In this document: in pieces, positions 24,986-34,489 of the stretch
How positions within the stretch are numbered: position 1 is the first letter of the stretch
Layout of the letters: the number at the start of each line of letters is the position of its first letter
From: a virus
Reading direction: 5' to 3' (one strand)
Length of the DNA stretch: 44,980 bases
Virus record (IMG/VR): IMGVR_UViG_3300032296_001139
Span: 1 to 44,980 of that record
Notes under the pieces: model-generated
What the model saw: the letters and a program-made list of their open reading frames with translations, nothing else
Told to the model about the DNA's origin: nothing
The model's database searches: none
Made by a program: the position numbers and the translations under genes

Positions 24986-27910
24986 ATGTCACGAATGCCG
25001 ACATTCGGTCCTGGTCCAGGCCAGTACCAAAGTCAAACCACATTCAATCCTGCGTTGCAGCCGACTCTACAGGTTGAACAACAGCAGTCATTGTTTGCTC
25101 AAATTGCAGGATTAGTCCCTGTGGCCGCAGAAGCAGCCGCAGGTGTAATTAACTTGCAAACCAAATCCAAGATTCAAGACTATCAAGAACGAGAAGCCGC
25201 CGCAAAGTTGGAAGCGACCAACAACAGCGACCTCAGTATTCTTGAAAACTTCTACCAAAACGAGATGGCAACAACGGGAATCCAACCGCCTGCCATTCGT
25301 ACTGCCGCAACCGAAAGCCTTGTCGGTGTAAAGCAGACTATTAACCGATACAACGAAGAGTTGCAAAAGACGGCTGCCAAAGAACAAGAAGATCTATTGA
25401 AACGTCAGGCTGAAACAGATCTTCAAATCCTTGATGTCAACTTAGAAACTATTGAGCATATGTACAAAGTTGACGGTAATTTCGCTGTTGCAGGAGAAAA
25501 ACTGGCAGAACTTTATGAACAGAATAAAGACAATTTAAAGGGTCTAGAAAAGATTATTGCTGCTCAAACTCAATTTGGTTTAGCTCAGAAAGATATTGTC
25601 AATAAACAAATCGAACAAAACAGGACAAATCTTTTAGATAGCCAAAAGAAAGCAGGAGAGCTTGTTGATGGTTCTATCAAAATTTTGGATGAAAGATTTA
25701 AAGTAGACCAAAATACCAAAAACCTTGTAAAAACACAAGGCGTTGACGGAATAGTTTTAACAATTGGAACCATTCTTCAGCAAACAAGCCCAGACCCTAG
25801 AATTATTTGGAACCGAGAAACAGGTCTTCCTGAAAATGATAATATATTGCGAGAGTCCATAGTCAAAAAAGCACTATATCAAGCGCAACTATATAATGTT
25901 GAAATTCAAAAAGATGCCCTTAAAGCGCAGAGGGATATGCGTGTAGAAAATATCGAAAAGTCTATGAAGCTTGGTGTACCATACTTTGTAAATGCTTTAA
26001 AAAATGCCGACGAATTTGCGAAAACACTCGATCTCGGCGAACAAGTGACATTCAGAAGTGATATTGAACGGGCCATCAATAAGGTTATTACAGGTGTGTC
26101 TGCTGAAATTTCCATGGCAAGCACTCCTCAACAGATCGCTGTAGCAGCGTATAATATTACCGGGGCTTTGAATGCTACTCAATTCGCTACCAGAACTGCC
26201 GCTACATCTGAGGCATTGAACCGAACTCAAAGCAATGCAGTTTCAGCAATGACAAACATGGTTCTTGCATCAGCGGCAAGAGCATTCAGTGGCGCACAGC
26301 CGACTGAACATGTAAAAGAATGGTTGACAAATACGGATGGCACGCCGTCGAATATTACGTTCGGTGACTTTGCGTTGGTTGAGCAACTTAAGGTAATGGT
26401 CAATCCGACTGATGGATATCCAATCTTTACTGAGCAAGAACTGAACAAGATCATCGCAACAGGTGACTTTTCTACTGCTCTTACTTTCGGTCAAGACGAC
26501 ACCAAGGATCAGATTCTTACTGCCGCTATTGACGTTAGTAAGTCATTCCGGGATAAAACAAACACTGATAAAGACGGAAAGCCGAAACAGACTGGCCCTA
26601 CTGTTGAACAGATTATGCGATCCATGCAAAGTGGTGTCAAGGTGGGCGCACTGGTAGACAAAGTTATTCTTCCAAGTCAATTGACTCGAAATCCTATTAC
26701 AGTCAATGATGGTATTACTGGATATGAGGGAGCCAATTTTACGGCGGATGGTATTAAACAACTGGTAAACAGTCGAGAACCTAGGGATCAGAATGAACAG
26801 TTGCGTCTTGCTACCATTATGGCTATGCAAGATAAGCAAATGCTGAATGGAGATAATCCAACTCTCAAGTATGTGCAAGATATTGCCCGTGATTTATCAT
26901 CAGGCAATCAGTTTGACATCATGCGTGGTATTGCATTATTCAATGCTTGGGGTGGATTCAAAAATCCTGCTATTAGATCTTATCTTCGCAATACAACTGA
27001 AAGTCAGTTGACTGATGTTCAACTGATTCAACTTGCACATATTGCAAACATTGTTGACAAAACAGGTAAAGTTTCTGTTCCTGATGGTATGCCTATTACT
27101 CAGTATCTTCAACGTGTTGCCGCTGCTGCCGATCCCAAGGGTGCAGGAAGACAAACAGTAGGCGTTAAGGAATTTACAGAAGTTCTTAATGCGCTTAATC
27201 TATCAGGTGTTCATCTGTTTGCGCGAGAAGCTGACTTTATAAAAACTTCTTTTGAATCTACAAAGGCGTTGTACCCTAATGCCGATGCAACTGCAGTTGT
27301 AAAATCAATGCTAGATAAGAACGGATTTCAGGTTGTCAATCAACCTGATGGATCTAAAGATCTATTTGTAGATCCTTATGGATATTATGTCGAGGAAGAT
27401 AAGCGTCAAAAAGTTATTACAAACGCCTTTAACAGACAGATACCTGAACAACATAAAGAATCTTATCGAAAATACTTTGGTGTTGGACCAGGAGTAAAGT
27501 TTGATAACATGGCTGATTTGATTGCAATCAAATTTGCACGACAAGGTGTATCAAAACAAGACATGTATGATCTTACATGGAACTTGTCGTATGATGAAAA
27601 CAATTTACTTTCATTCTTTGATACCGCTCCTGGCAACATGAGTCCGAACTATCAACTAATGAGAGGAGGGGTATTGCAGTTCTGGAATGACAGAACATCT
27701 GCTTGGGAAACTATCTATGCAGCAGACGGTTTCACAGAAATCAGGCTCACCGAAGGAAGTCTTGATTTCCCGAGATTGTCCGATGTTCCAGAATCAAGTG
27801 CTCCAATGGTTAAGGCAATGACTCCTCAAGAAAAACAAGCTGCAAAAGCCGTATCAACCTTTAATAAAGCTTACAATCCTATTGTATCGGTCGGAACACG
27901 ATCACGATAA
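24986..27910 (+). CDS. Internal core protein, T7 gp15-like (974 aa)
   Basis: A 974-aa soluble helical protein at the position of gp15 (747 aa in T7), which builds the ejection channel with gp14 and gp16. The first 80 residues are Gln/Ala/Pro-rich with a weak hydrophobic patch, then long charged helices (KIQDYQEREAAAKLEATNN, EELQKTAAKEQEDLLKRQ). A segment near residue 830 (KVITNAFNRQIPEQHKESYR) and a structured C-terminal part follow. Base composition falls sharply within the gene: from about 25,440 it is visibly AT-rich with A/T-ending codons, unlike the genes before 24,900. Confidence 0.8.
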   Translation: MSRMPTFGPGPGQYQSQTTFNPALQPTLQVEQQQSLFAQIAGLVPVAAEAAAGVINLQTKSKIQDYQEREAAAKLEATNNSDLSILENFYQNEMATTGIQPPAIRTAATESLVGVKQTINRYNEELQKTAAKEQEDLLKRQAETDLQILDVNLETIEHMYKVDGNFAVAGEKLAELYEQNKDNLKGLEKIIAAQTQFGLAQKDIVNKQIEQNRTNLLDSQKKAGELVDGSIKILDERFKVDQNTKNLVKTQGVDGIVLTIGTILQQTSPDPRIIWNRETGLPENDNILRESIVKKALYQAQLYNVEIQKDALKAQRDMRVENIEKSMKLGVPYFVNALKNADEFAKTLDLGEQVTFRSDIERAINKVITGVSAEISMASTPQQIAVAAYNITGALNATQFATRTAATSEALNRTQSNAVSAMTNMVLASAARAFSGAQPTEHVKEWLTNTDGTPSNITFGDFALVEQLKVMVNPTDGYPIFTEQELNKIIATGDFSTALTFGQDDTKDQILTAAIDVSKSFRDKTNTDKDGKPKQTGPTVEQIMRSMQSGVKVGALVDKVILPSQLTRNPITVNDGITGYEGANFTADGIKQLVNSREPRDQNEQLRLATIMAMQDKQMLNGDNPTLKYVQDIARDLSSGNQFDIMRGIALFNAWGGFKNPAIRSYLRNTTESQLTDVQLIQLAHIANIVDKTGKVSVPDGMPITQYLQRVAAAADPKGAGRQTVGVKEFTEVLNALNLSGVHLFAREADFIKTSFESTKALYPNADATAVVKSMLDKNGFQVVNQPDGSKDLFVDPYGYYVEEDKRQKVITNAFNRQIPEQHKESYRKYFGVGPGVKFDNMADLIAIKFARQGVSKQDMYDLTWNLSYDENNLLSFFDTAPGNMSPNYQLMRGGVLQFWNDRTSAWETIYAADGFTEIRLTEGSLDFPRLSDVPESSAPMVKAMTPQEKQAAKAVSTFNKAYNPIVSVGTRSR

Positions 27911-27916
27911 TTACAC

Positions 27917-27944
27917 TGTCGGACGATAGAAATGTCGTTCGACA
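27917..27944 (+). other. Stable GAAA-tetraloop hairpin between core genes
   Basis: A 12-bp stem with two G-U pairs (27,917-27,928 against 27,933-27,944) closed by a GAAA tetraloop, 6 nt after the gp15-like stop. It is followed by ATTTAG, not by a T-run, and then by AAAGGAGG and the next ATG. It looks more like an RNA-processing or stabilising site than a terminator. Confidence 0.6.
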
Positions 27945-27962
27945 ATTTAGAAAGGAGGCATC

Positions 27963-30900
27963 ATGCCTACTGATAGTACGCAAGACGGATCTCTTGCAGG
28001 TGGACTTAAGAAAATGACTAAGGCGGCTGAGTTGTTTGACAGACTCAGACAATCAACTAGAGACGATTTTCCTGATACGCCTTTGTACGAAGAACCTCAA
28101 TCAGATATTCCTTTGCCTGTTGAATCTGGTGAACGTGATACTGGTTCGTATGCTCCTGTTACAAGAATCTACGGTCCTCCGATATCTCCGCGATATGCGA
28201 TGGGTGCTACGGACTTTACTCCACGCTTGCCGGAGTTTTCTCCAAAACTTGGGTTTAGCAATCCGACACTGACATTTGTAAACGATCTTTCAAACTCATT
28301 GATCGAGCAAAACACCATCATTGGCGGCGGTGGTTACAACGTCATCAACGTGTTTCGTCCCGTGGCCGAAGCAATGGCTCGGTCTAATTCTTACGAAAGA
28401 ATCAAAAACGGCTGGAACATTGATCCTGATGACTGGCGAAAACTTGATAGCGGTGAAGCCGTTATTAAAGCAGTTCCAAAAGAAATCATGGAACGTATCC
28501 AAAGCCAAGGATATAATCCTACGGGATATCAGCAGACAGCGGATGAGGCTGTGGACACCTTACTGGAAGTGTACGGTACTTTGAATGCTATGGAAGAAAG
28601 TGCCGATGTGTTTGAAAACGGCTGGTCATGGATTACCGGATCAGTAGCACTTGCTGTAAATATTGGTGCAGATCCCAGCACTTGGCTTGGAGGAGGGTTG
28701 ATTACAAAATCAGCAACAAACCTTGCAAAGGCTGCTGGTAAACTATCGGTTGTTCGCGGAGCGTACGGAATAACAGCACGTCAGGGTGCTGGCGCATTTA
28801 TGTTTATAGCAGAACATGCCGACAACGCAGCCAAGTTTGCTGATGATGTATTCAATTTGACCAACAAGAATCTTCCTACAGCCTTGGCTACAGGCGCAGG
28901 TACTGTTGTTGCTCAGAACATTCTGTCAACACCGATTACCTCTGCGTACTTTGAAGAAGCGGGACGTACCTATACGCCGCTTGAACAAGCGCAGGAAATA
29001 GCGTATGGCTCAGTATTGGGTGCTGGGTTTGGTGCTGTACTTGCTGGCGCATTTGCTGGATCAAAGTATGTAATTCCTAAAGTTAGAGATAAGATTCCAG
29101 TACCTAAGGTTGTTGCGGACACTGTTTCAAAGATGTCCGGCATTGTTACGCCTCCCGTCAAACGAGTCGATCCTAAGTTAGAGATTCCTGAATTTGTTAA
29201 GATTGAAAAGAGAGCTGAACTTGCTGAAGAGATTGCTTATCAGCTTCAGCGTCTTACAAACAATCCGTGGAGTAGTGCATTCTATCACAGAGAACGCATC
29301 CTAAATCAAAACTGGTGGGACAGTGTTGACGATTCCGGAATAGATCAATCTATGTTCTTAGATTGGATTGTCAAAAACAATCCGAACGAAGTTGAGATTG
29401 CTCGAATGGCTGTGGATATCGAAGAACTGGCCAAATATAATAAGAACAAAGAACTTAATGAGGGACGTATTCCGTCTCTTGAAGAAAAGTTCGATATGTT
29501 CATTGAAAACGATTTGGTTATAAACGGTGTTCCGATTACCTTCGGATCGTCATCCAATCCTAAACGCAATAGTGCGTGGTTCTTGTCTAACATCAGACAA
29601 GCACTGTCAACAGGACAACCTGTTACAGTGGCAATCGGTAAAGACATATCTACCAGTATTGGAGCAGTATCTTATGACGATACCGCCAAAGTCTTTACAA
29701 TGAAGGATGGAACCAAGTCAACAGTAGAACAGTTATTTGGATCTGATGCGCGTCTGATCTTTGTGTTGAAAGAAGAGGCAGATACCCTCAATCGACTCAA
29801 CGGTAAGGCAGTACTGGCTGACGGGATTGTTACACGAGAAAGCAAAGAATTCAGTTACGCCACAACTCCACAAGAAGATCTTGTCGGCGTTGTTGTTAAT
29901 GCTGCCGACGACAAAACCAAAGTTATCGGTGTTGTTACAAAAACAGAGCAGCCTAAAGGCGTGGCTGTAGACGAGAAACTGTTGGATGACCAAGCACTGA
30001 CACTGCTGACGTTGGTTGCTCATAGGGCCAGCGCACTTGGTTTGACAACGGATCAGTATATCGCCAGACGAATCGGTGACTTTATTATTGATCCCAAGTC
30101 TCCGGACTTTAGAACCGCAGCTTTGGAAAAGATGAAAGTCGATCCGAAGATGCGAGAAGCGTGGGCTGATACTTCCAAAGGCAAGGCCATTATCTACGCC
30201 TTCAAGGATCAGACCAACTTCTCTTCTTTAGTAAAAGAACTGTCTACGGTATTCTATAAAGATCTGCCGTCCTCTCAAAAGGTAAAGTTAGCTAAATGGC
30301 TTGGAACTGAGGATATGGAAACATGGTCTCAGGTTTCTAAAGACAAGTTTGCCGATGCGTTTCTTGCGTATGTTGAACAAGGTCGAGTTCCTACCGAAGG
30401 TCTTAGATCTGTCTTTGCCAAGATGCGTTTCTGGTTGGCCAATCTGTATCAGACAATTACAAAATCGCGTCCTGATATTATCTTGAATGATGACATCATC
30501 AAGATCATGGACACGATGTTTACTCCGAGACCTTTGTCAACGGTCGGTCCTGACGGTCTTACCTATAACTACACAATCAAACCTAAGATTCCTGAAAATA
30601 TAGATGTTGATTCTATTTCAGCACCGATTGGTGCAGGATCTCGTGCGGGATATGTTGAAGTTCAGGTAGACGGTATTATCAATCGAGCATTGATTAAATT
30701 GATGAACGCTTCTGACCACGAAGAACGAGTTGCCATGATGCAATTCATTCGTGAAAACACCAACATGGATGATGCCACTATTATGTACATGGCATCTGAA
30801 TTGAACAAACGAGTGTATGAAGCCGTCAAAACCGGTAAAAAGAAACTTCGTCAATCATCACATCCTATTGTTCGCCTTTCGGTCGAAGACTATGAAAAGA

Positions 30901-33900
30901 TGTTGATGTATAACGATGCTGTTGGCATGGCTCCAAAAACAAAGGTGGATGGAGAAATGTCGGCACGGGCTAAGGCTTTGTCTAAAAAGAATGCCTATGC
31001 CTTGGACATTCTAGCACAGCGTATCTACGCCCGCTACAATGCAATGATCTTGTTTCATAAACTGGATCTTCGACCAGAGTCTACCAGTATGTCTTGGGTA
31101 TACGAAGAGATTGCTGATCAACTGCGGAAGAAAAAGAAGATTGGCAATACTTCAGAGTTTATTACAAAGATTCTGAAGAAACGTCTGACTCGGGATATGA
31201 AAGAAGAACTTGCTGGTATTTCACAGTACTATATTGCATCGAATGCCGAGTTTAACAAGATACTGAATCAAATGTATTTCGGATTTGAGTCCGATTTAAA
31301 ACTCAATCAAAAGACATGGAAAGACCTTGATCCTGAATTTCCTAATCAGCCTGTTGAGGGCGTTACCTATGCTCCCGGACAGTCACCTAAGGTTATAGTT
31401 CGAGGTGATGATCTTGTTCCTCTTTTGCTGCCATCAAATAAAGAACTGAACAAGTTGGTTATTCCTGTTACGGATTTCAAGAATCCTACCAGTGCGTATG
31501 CCAGAGCGGTTAAGGCTGTCGATGAGGCGCGAGCAGCAAGAGAGAAGGCAGATGCTGGAGGTAATCTGGAAGAGATCAACGCTTCTCGCGCTGAGATGCG
31601 AAGATCTTTGAGAAAATTGCATGAAGTATTTAACAGATACTATGGTCCTGCAAATAGTAAGGTCAAAGTAGAAGTTCCTGCTACTCGTGAAAAGATATTT
31701 GAATTCGGTGTTCCCGAGAAACTTCCTGGCAATCGAGCCGATTCCAATGAAGTTACAAAAATTCTTGTCAATGCTTCCGAAGACGGAACGCTGAATAAAG
31801 GAAACAACAACTGGCTTGTGTATGCGTCCAGCGATTCTGTTCGCAATTTGCGAAAGATAGGTGGATTGTTTGATCAAGGTTCTTTGGCTACAGTAGGATC
31901 TGAGATTCCTATTATCGCCAGAATGAGCCAACTTGTTTCGTCTCACAACCTCTACACAGCCTCGTTTGGGTACAACAGTCTTGTTGGTCCAGGTCTTCAG
32001 CAACGCAAACAGCTTGCTGTTACCAAGATCAGTAGAACTATTGACCAAGTTAACAAGGTTCTAAACAACGTCGATGATGCCACAAGAGAGCTGGTAATGA
32101 AGACAGCGATGGCAAAGATCAACGATGTTGTTCTTCCTACCTCCTCCAGTCCTCAGATCGAACGACTTGCAGACCAAGTTGTTCCGATTGTTCAAGGACT
32201 GTACAAAGAGATGGAACGACGAGGAGTAGCATCAGGCTACTTCCGAGGAACGCTTGACTCTTACTCAGGTACGTTTGTTGTTAGAAATGATCGTAGAGAT
32301 TTACGAGGACTTGCAGATGGTCTGTTTAAATTCTTTGACGAAAAGTTTAGCGGACCTAATGCGGTCCTGCATAAGAAAACACTTCAATCTATTGAAGGTA
32401 TGTGGACCAGGAATACCGATACTGGTGAGTACATATTTGCTGGTCTAGGTCGTGGCTATACGGAACAACCGAAGTTGGTTTCCGATCTATTGCCAGCAGA
32501 TAAGATTCGATACTTTGAGATTCTTCGTTCCGACAAGGTTGATTCGGATGGAGTTCCTGTAGAGGGTCTCCGAAGAGAAGCCCACCTTGCTGCACGAAAC
32601 AAACTTGGAATGCCTATCGAAAAGGCTCAACAGGATTTGGCCTTAACTAGACCTGACGTGACCCTTGAAAGAGCTGTTCAGGTTGACGCATGGTTCCATC
32701 CTGAGGTATCTAAGTTTATCGACTTCCGGCCTGGTGAAAGTCTTAACCAGTATACCAGAACCGTGTACCGAATCTCTGAACAAGAAGCAATCAACGCTTT
32801 TGTAAAGCAGTTGCTTGGTGTTTCAAGACGAGATATCGGTGCATTGGAACTGGTAGACGGAATCGAAGACATGCTTCTTCGCCGCGCTGATTTGGACGAG
32901 AAGGCTAGAGACGCTATTAAAAACAGTGCTCAGTATCTTCGTAACCAGTTGAACTCTCTCAGAGATTCTAGTTATTCCGACATCACTAGAAAGCAAGGCA
33001 TTACCGACGATCTTGCTGACATCGTTACAACAGCGGCAAGAATTCCTGTGTCGGCTAGAAGTGCGTTGGCATCCAGCGTTACTGAAGTCCCAATGATCTT
33101 GATCAATACCGCAGTCAAAGACGGAGCGCACGGCTTTAGTCGTTTGATTCGTGATACTTTGAGAGGTATGACCAAGGATGAGCTTAAAGGTATTACCGCA
33201 GGATACTTGTGGATGCGTAACAGATTGCCGCATACGTTGGCATCGTCTGTTGACTCTGTTACAATCAATCGTAACTGGCTTGAGCGTACGTTTATTAATC
33301 CGTCACGAGTCGTTCTTGGCTCGGAGGGTTTGATGAATAAAACCAAGTCAATTGTCGCATGGTTGCATCATACAACAAGCGGTATTGCTGGTGAAGACTT
33401 GTTGCAAGGATTTGCTTCAGCAATGGCGGTTCACGCCTCGTCAGTCAGACTGATTCGTTTGTTTGATAATCTTGAGGCTTTGGCTAAGACTCACGCAGCC
33501 TATAACTGGGCTGACGAAGTTGATCCCGAAGCAGTCTTTAAAAAGATGGCAAGCGATCACGGATTCGGTGAGGATATTACTTTCGCAGCCCGACTGAATC
33601 AAGCCGGTCTGTTGAACCCTGATATCATTCAAAAAATTCGTGAGATGGATGCCAAGACCGGTGGACGGTTGTTGGATAAAGAAAACGGTGCTTTGGATTA
33701 TGATCTGCTCGAAGAGTTCAAACTAAAAGATCCTAAGTACGCCGATGCTGTCGATATTATTAACGCATACAAAGAGACCGAACTTACTCGACATGTAGTC
33801 ACTCCTGGCGTTCAGGATGTCAACACGCCAATGGGAGGTATTGATCCTTGGACTAAACTAAAGAACCAGTTTACTGGATTTGCACGAGCATGGTTTAACA

Positions 33901-34409
33901 ACATCATGCTTAATAACATTGCAAACGAGAAACTTGCTTACGGTTTGTTCTTGATCAGTGTTGCTTTGTTTGGTGAAACTTTGTATAACGTGGCTCTCCG
34001 TTCTTTGTATGGACAAGAGTCCGTCGAAGAAGTGCTTGATGACTGGGCAGAAAACCCTATTACAAATATGATGTTGACAGTCGGACGTTCCAACCTTATT
34101 GGAACATCCAACATCATTCCTATGACAGTTGTTGAGTTGATGTCTGATCGTCCTGCTGGACAGGTCAGTGCCGCAACAATCTATCCTCTTAGTTCTACGG
34201 TAAGAACATTTAAGTCTATTGCAAATCTGATGAAAGACTCGGTAAATTCAACAGAACAGATAGATGTAAAGGATGCTCAACGTATTGAAAGTAACATTCC
34301 TTTGTTTAACGCCTGGTGGATGAAGTCGTTGACAGAATCCACAGGATACAACGGAATTGCTGACTATATGTTTGGCAAGAATCCTAACGAATTTAAGCCT
34401 GCGAACTGA
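27963..34409 (+). CDS. Giant internal core protein at the gp16 position (2148 aa)
   Basis: A 2,148-aa protein, against 1,318 for T7 gp16, that should be ejected first into the host and span the envelope. Preceded by AAAGGAGG. T7 gp16 starts with a lytic transglycosylase; I find no such motif here. Instead the N-terminal 100 residues are low-complexity and Pro-rich. Residues about 240-390 hold Ala/Gly-rich membrane-like segments (GSVALAVNIGADPSTWLGGG, GSVLGAGFGAVLAGAFAGSK). A central region (VKELSTVFYKDLPSSQKVKL, then KFADAFLAYVEQGRVPTEGL, FAKMRFWLANLYQTI) resembles modules of large polyvalent phage proteins. The C-terminal part is helical and ends DYMFGKNPNEFKPAN. AT-richer than the early genes. 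Confidence 0.85.
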   Translation: MPTDSTQDGSLAGGLKKMTKAAELFDRLRQSTRDDFPDTPLYEEPQSDIPLPVESGERDTGSYAPVTRIYGPPISPRYAMGATDFTPRLPEFSPKLGFSNPTLTFVNDLSNSLIEQNTIIGGGGYNVINVFRPVAEAMARSNSYERIKNGWNIDPDDWRKLDSGEAVIKAVPKEIMERIQSQGYNPTGYQQTADEAVDTLLEVYGTLNAMEESADVFENGWSWITGSVALAVNIGADPSTWLGGGLITKSATNLAKAAGKLSVVRGAYGITARQGAGAFMFIAEHADNAAKFADDVFNLTNKNLPTALATGAGTVVAQNILSTPITSAYFEEAGRTYTPLEQAQEIAYGSVLGAGFGAVLAGAFAGSKYVIPKVRDKIPVPKVVADTVSKMSGIVTPPVKRVDPKLEIPEFVKIEKRAELAEEIAYQLQRLTNNPWSSAFYHRERILNQNWWDSVDDSGIDQSMFLDWIVKNNPNEVEIARMAVDIEELAKYNKNKELNEGRIPSLEEKFDMFIENDLVINGVPITFGSSSNPKRNSAWFLSNIRQALSTGQPVTVAIGKDISTSIGAVSYDDTAKVFTMKDGTKSTVEQLFGSDARLIFVLKEEADTLNRLNGKAVLADGIVTRESKEFSYATTPQEDLVGVVVNAADDKTKVIGVVTKTEQPKGVAVDEKLLDDQALTLLTLVAHRASALGLTTDQYIARRIGDFIIDPKSPDFRTAALEKMKVDPKMREAWADTSKGKAIIYAFKDQTNFSSLVKELSTVFYKDLPSSQKVKLAKWLGTEDMETWSQVSKDKFADAFLAYVEQGRVPTEGLRSVFAKMRFWLANLYQTITKSRPDIILNDDIIKIMDTMFTPRPLSTVGPDGLTYNYTIKPKIPENIDVDSISAPIGAGSRAGYVEVQVDGIINRALIKLMNASDHEERVAMMQFIRENTNMDDATIMYMASELNKRVYEAVKTGKKKLRQSSHPIVRLSVEDYEKMLMYNDAVGMAPKTKVDGEMSARAKALSKKNAYALDILAQRIYARYNAMILFHKLDLRPESTSMSWVYEEIADQLRKKKKIGNTSEFITKILKKRLTRDMKEELAGISQYYIASNAEFNKILNQMYFGFESDLKLNQKTWKDLDPEFPNQPVEGVTYAPGQSPKVIVRGDDLVPLLLPSNKELNKLVIPVTDFKNPTSAYARAVKAVDEARAAREKADAGGNLEEINASRAEMRRSLRKLHEVFNRYYGPANSKVKVEVPATREKIFEFGVPEKLPGNRADSNEVTKILVNASEDGTLNKGNNNWLVYASSDSVRNLRKIGGLFDQGSLATVGSEIPIIARMSQLVSSHNLYTASFGYNSLVGPGLQQRKQLAVTKISRTIDQVNKVLNNVDDATRELVMKTAMAKINDVVLPTSSSPQIERLADQVVPIVQGLYKEMERRGVASGYFRGTLDSYSGTFVVRNDRRDLRGLADGLFKFFDEKFSGPNAVLHKKTLQSIEGMWTRNTDTGEYIFAGLGRGYTEQPKLVSDLLPADKIRYFEILRSDKVDSDGVPVEGLRREAHLAARNKLGMPIEKAQQDLALTRPDVTLERAVQVDAWFHPEVSKFIDFRPGESLNQYTRTVYRISEQEAINAFVKQLLGVSRRDIGALELVDGIEDMLLRRADLDEKARDAIKNSAQYLRNQLNSLRDSSYSDITRKQGITDDLADIVTTAARIPVSARSALASSVTEVPMILINTAVKDGAHGFSRLIRDTLRGMTKDELKGITAGYLWMRNRLPHTLASSVDSVTINRNWLERTFINPSRVVLGSEGLMNKTKSIVAWLHHTTSGIAGEDLLQGFASAMAVHASSVRLIRLFDNLEALAKTHAAYNWADEVDPEAVFKKMASDHGFGEDITFAARLNQAGLLNPDIIQKIREMDAKTGGRLLDKENGALDYDLLEEFKLKDPKYADAVDIINAYKETELTRHVVTPGVQDVNTPMGGIDPWTKLKNQFTGFARAWFNNIMLNNIANEKLAYGLFLISVALFGETLYNVALRSLYGQESVEEVLDDWAENPITNMMLTVGRSNLIGTSNIIPMTVVELMSDRPAGQVSAATIYPLSSTVRTFKSIANLMKDSVNSTEQIDVKDAQRIESNIPLFNAWWMKSLTESTGYNGIADYMFGKNPNEFKPAN

Positions 34410-34440
34410 GAAACATCTTCGCGCTTTCGATCCCTCAATA
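34398..34440 (+). promoter_or_regulatory. Candidate phage-RNA-polymerase promoter, copy C
   Basis: Third copy of the 40-nt element: CCTGCGAACTGAGAA (the TGA is the stop of the preceding gene), spacer, then GCGCTTTCGATCCCTC. Its 3' end forms the left arm of the terminator at 34,429. It heads the tail-fibre, lysis and packaging unit. Confidence 0.55.
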
Positions 34441-34462
34441 AGAAATTATTGGGGGATCTTTT
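34429..34462 (+). terminator. Strong terminator after the giant core gene
   Basis: A 13-bp stem (GATCCCTCAATAA at 34,429-34,441 with TTATTGGGGGATC at 34,446-34,458, one G-U), a GAAA tetraloop and TTTT tail. The left arm is shared with element C. If element C is a promoter its start must lie so that this stem is either within the leader or not formed; otherwise the element itself may be a regulatory end signal. Confidence 0.85.
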
Positions 34463-34489
34463 CCCGTTACCATTTATGGAGATTCTAGT

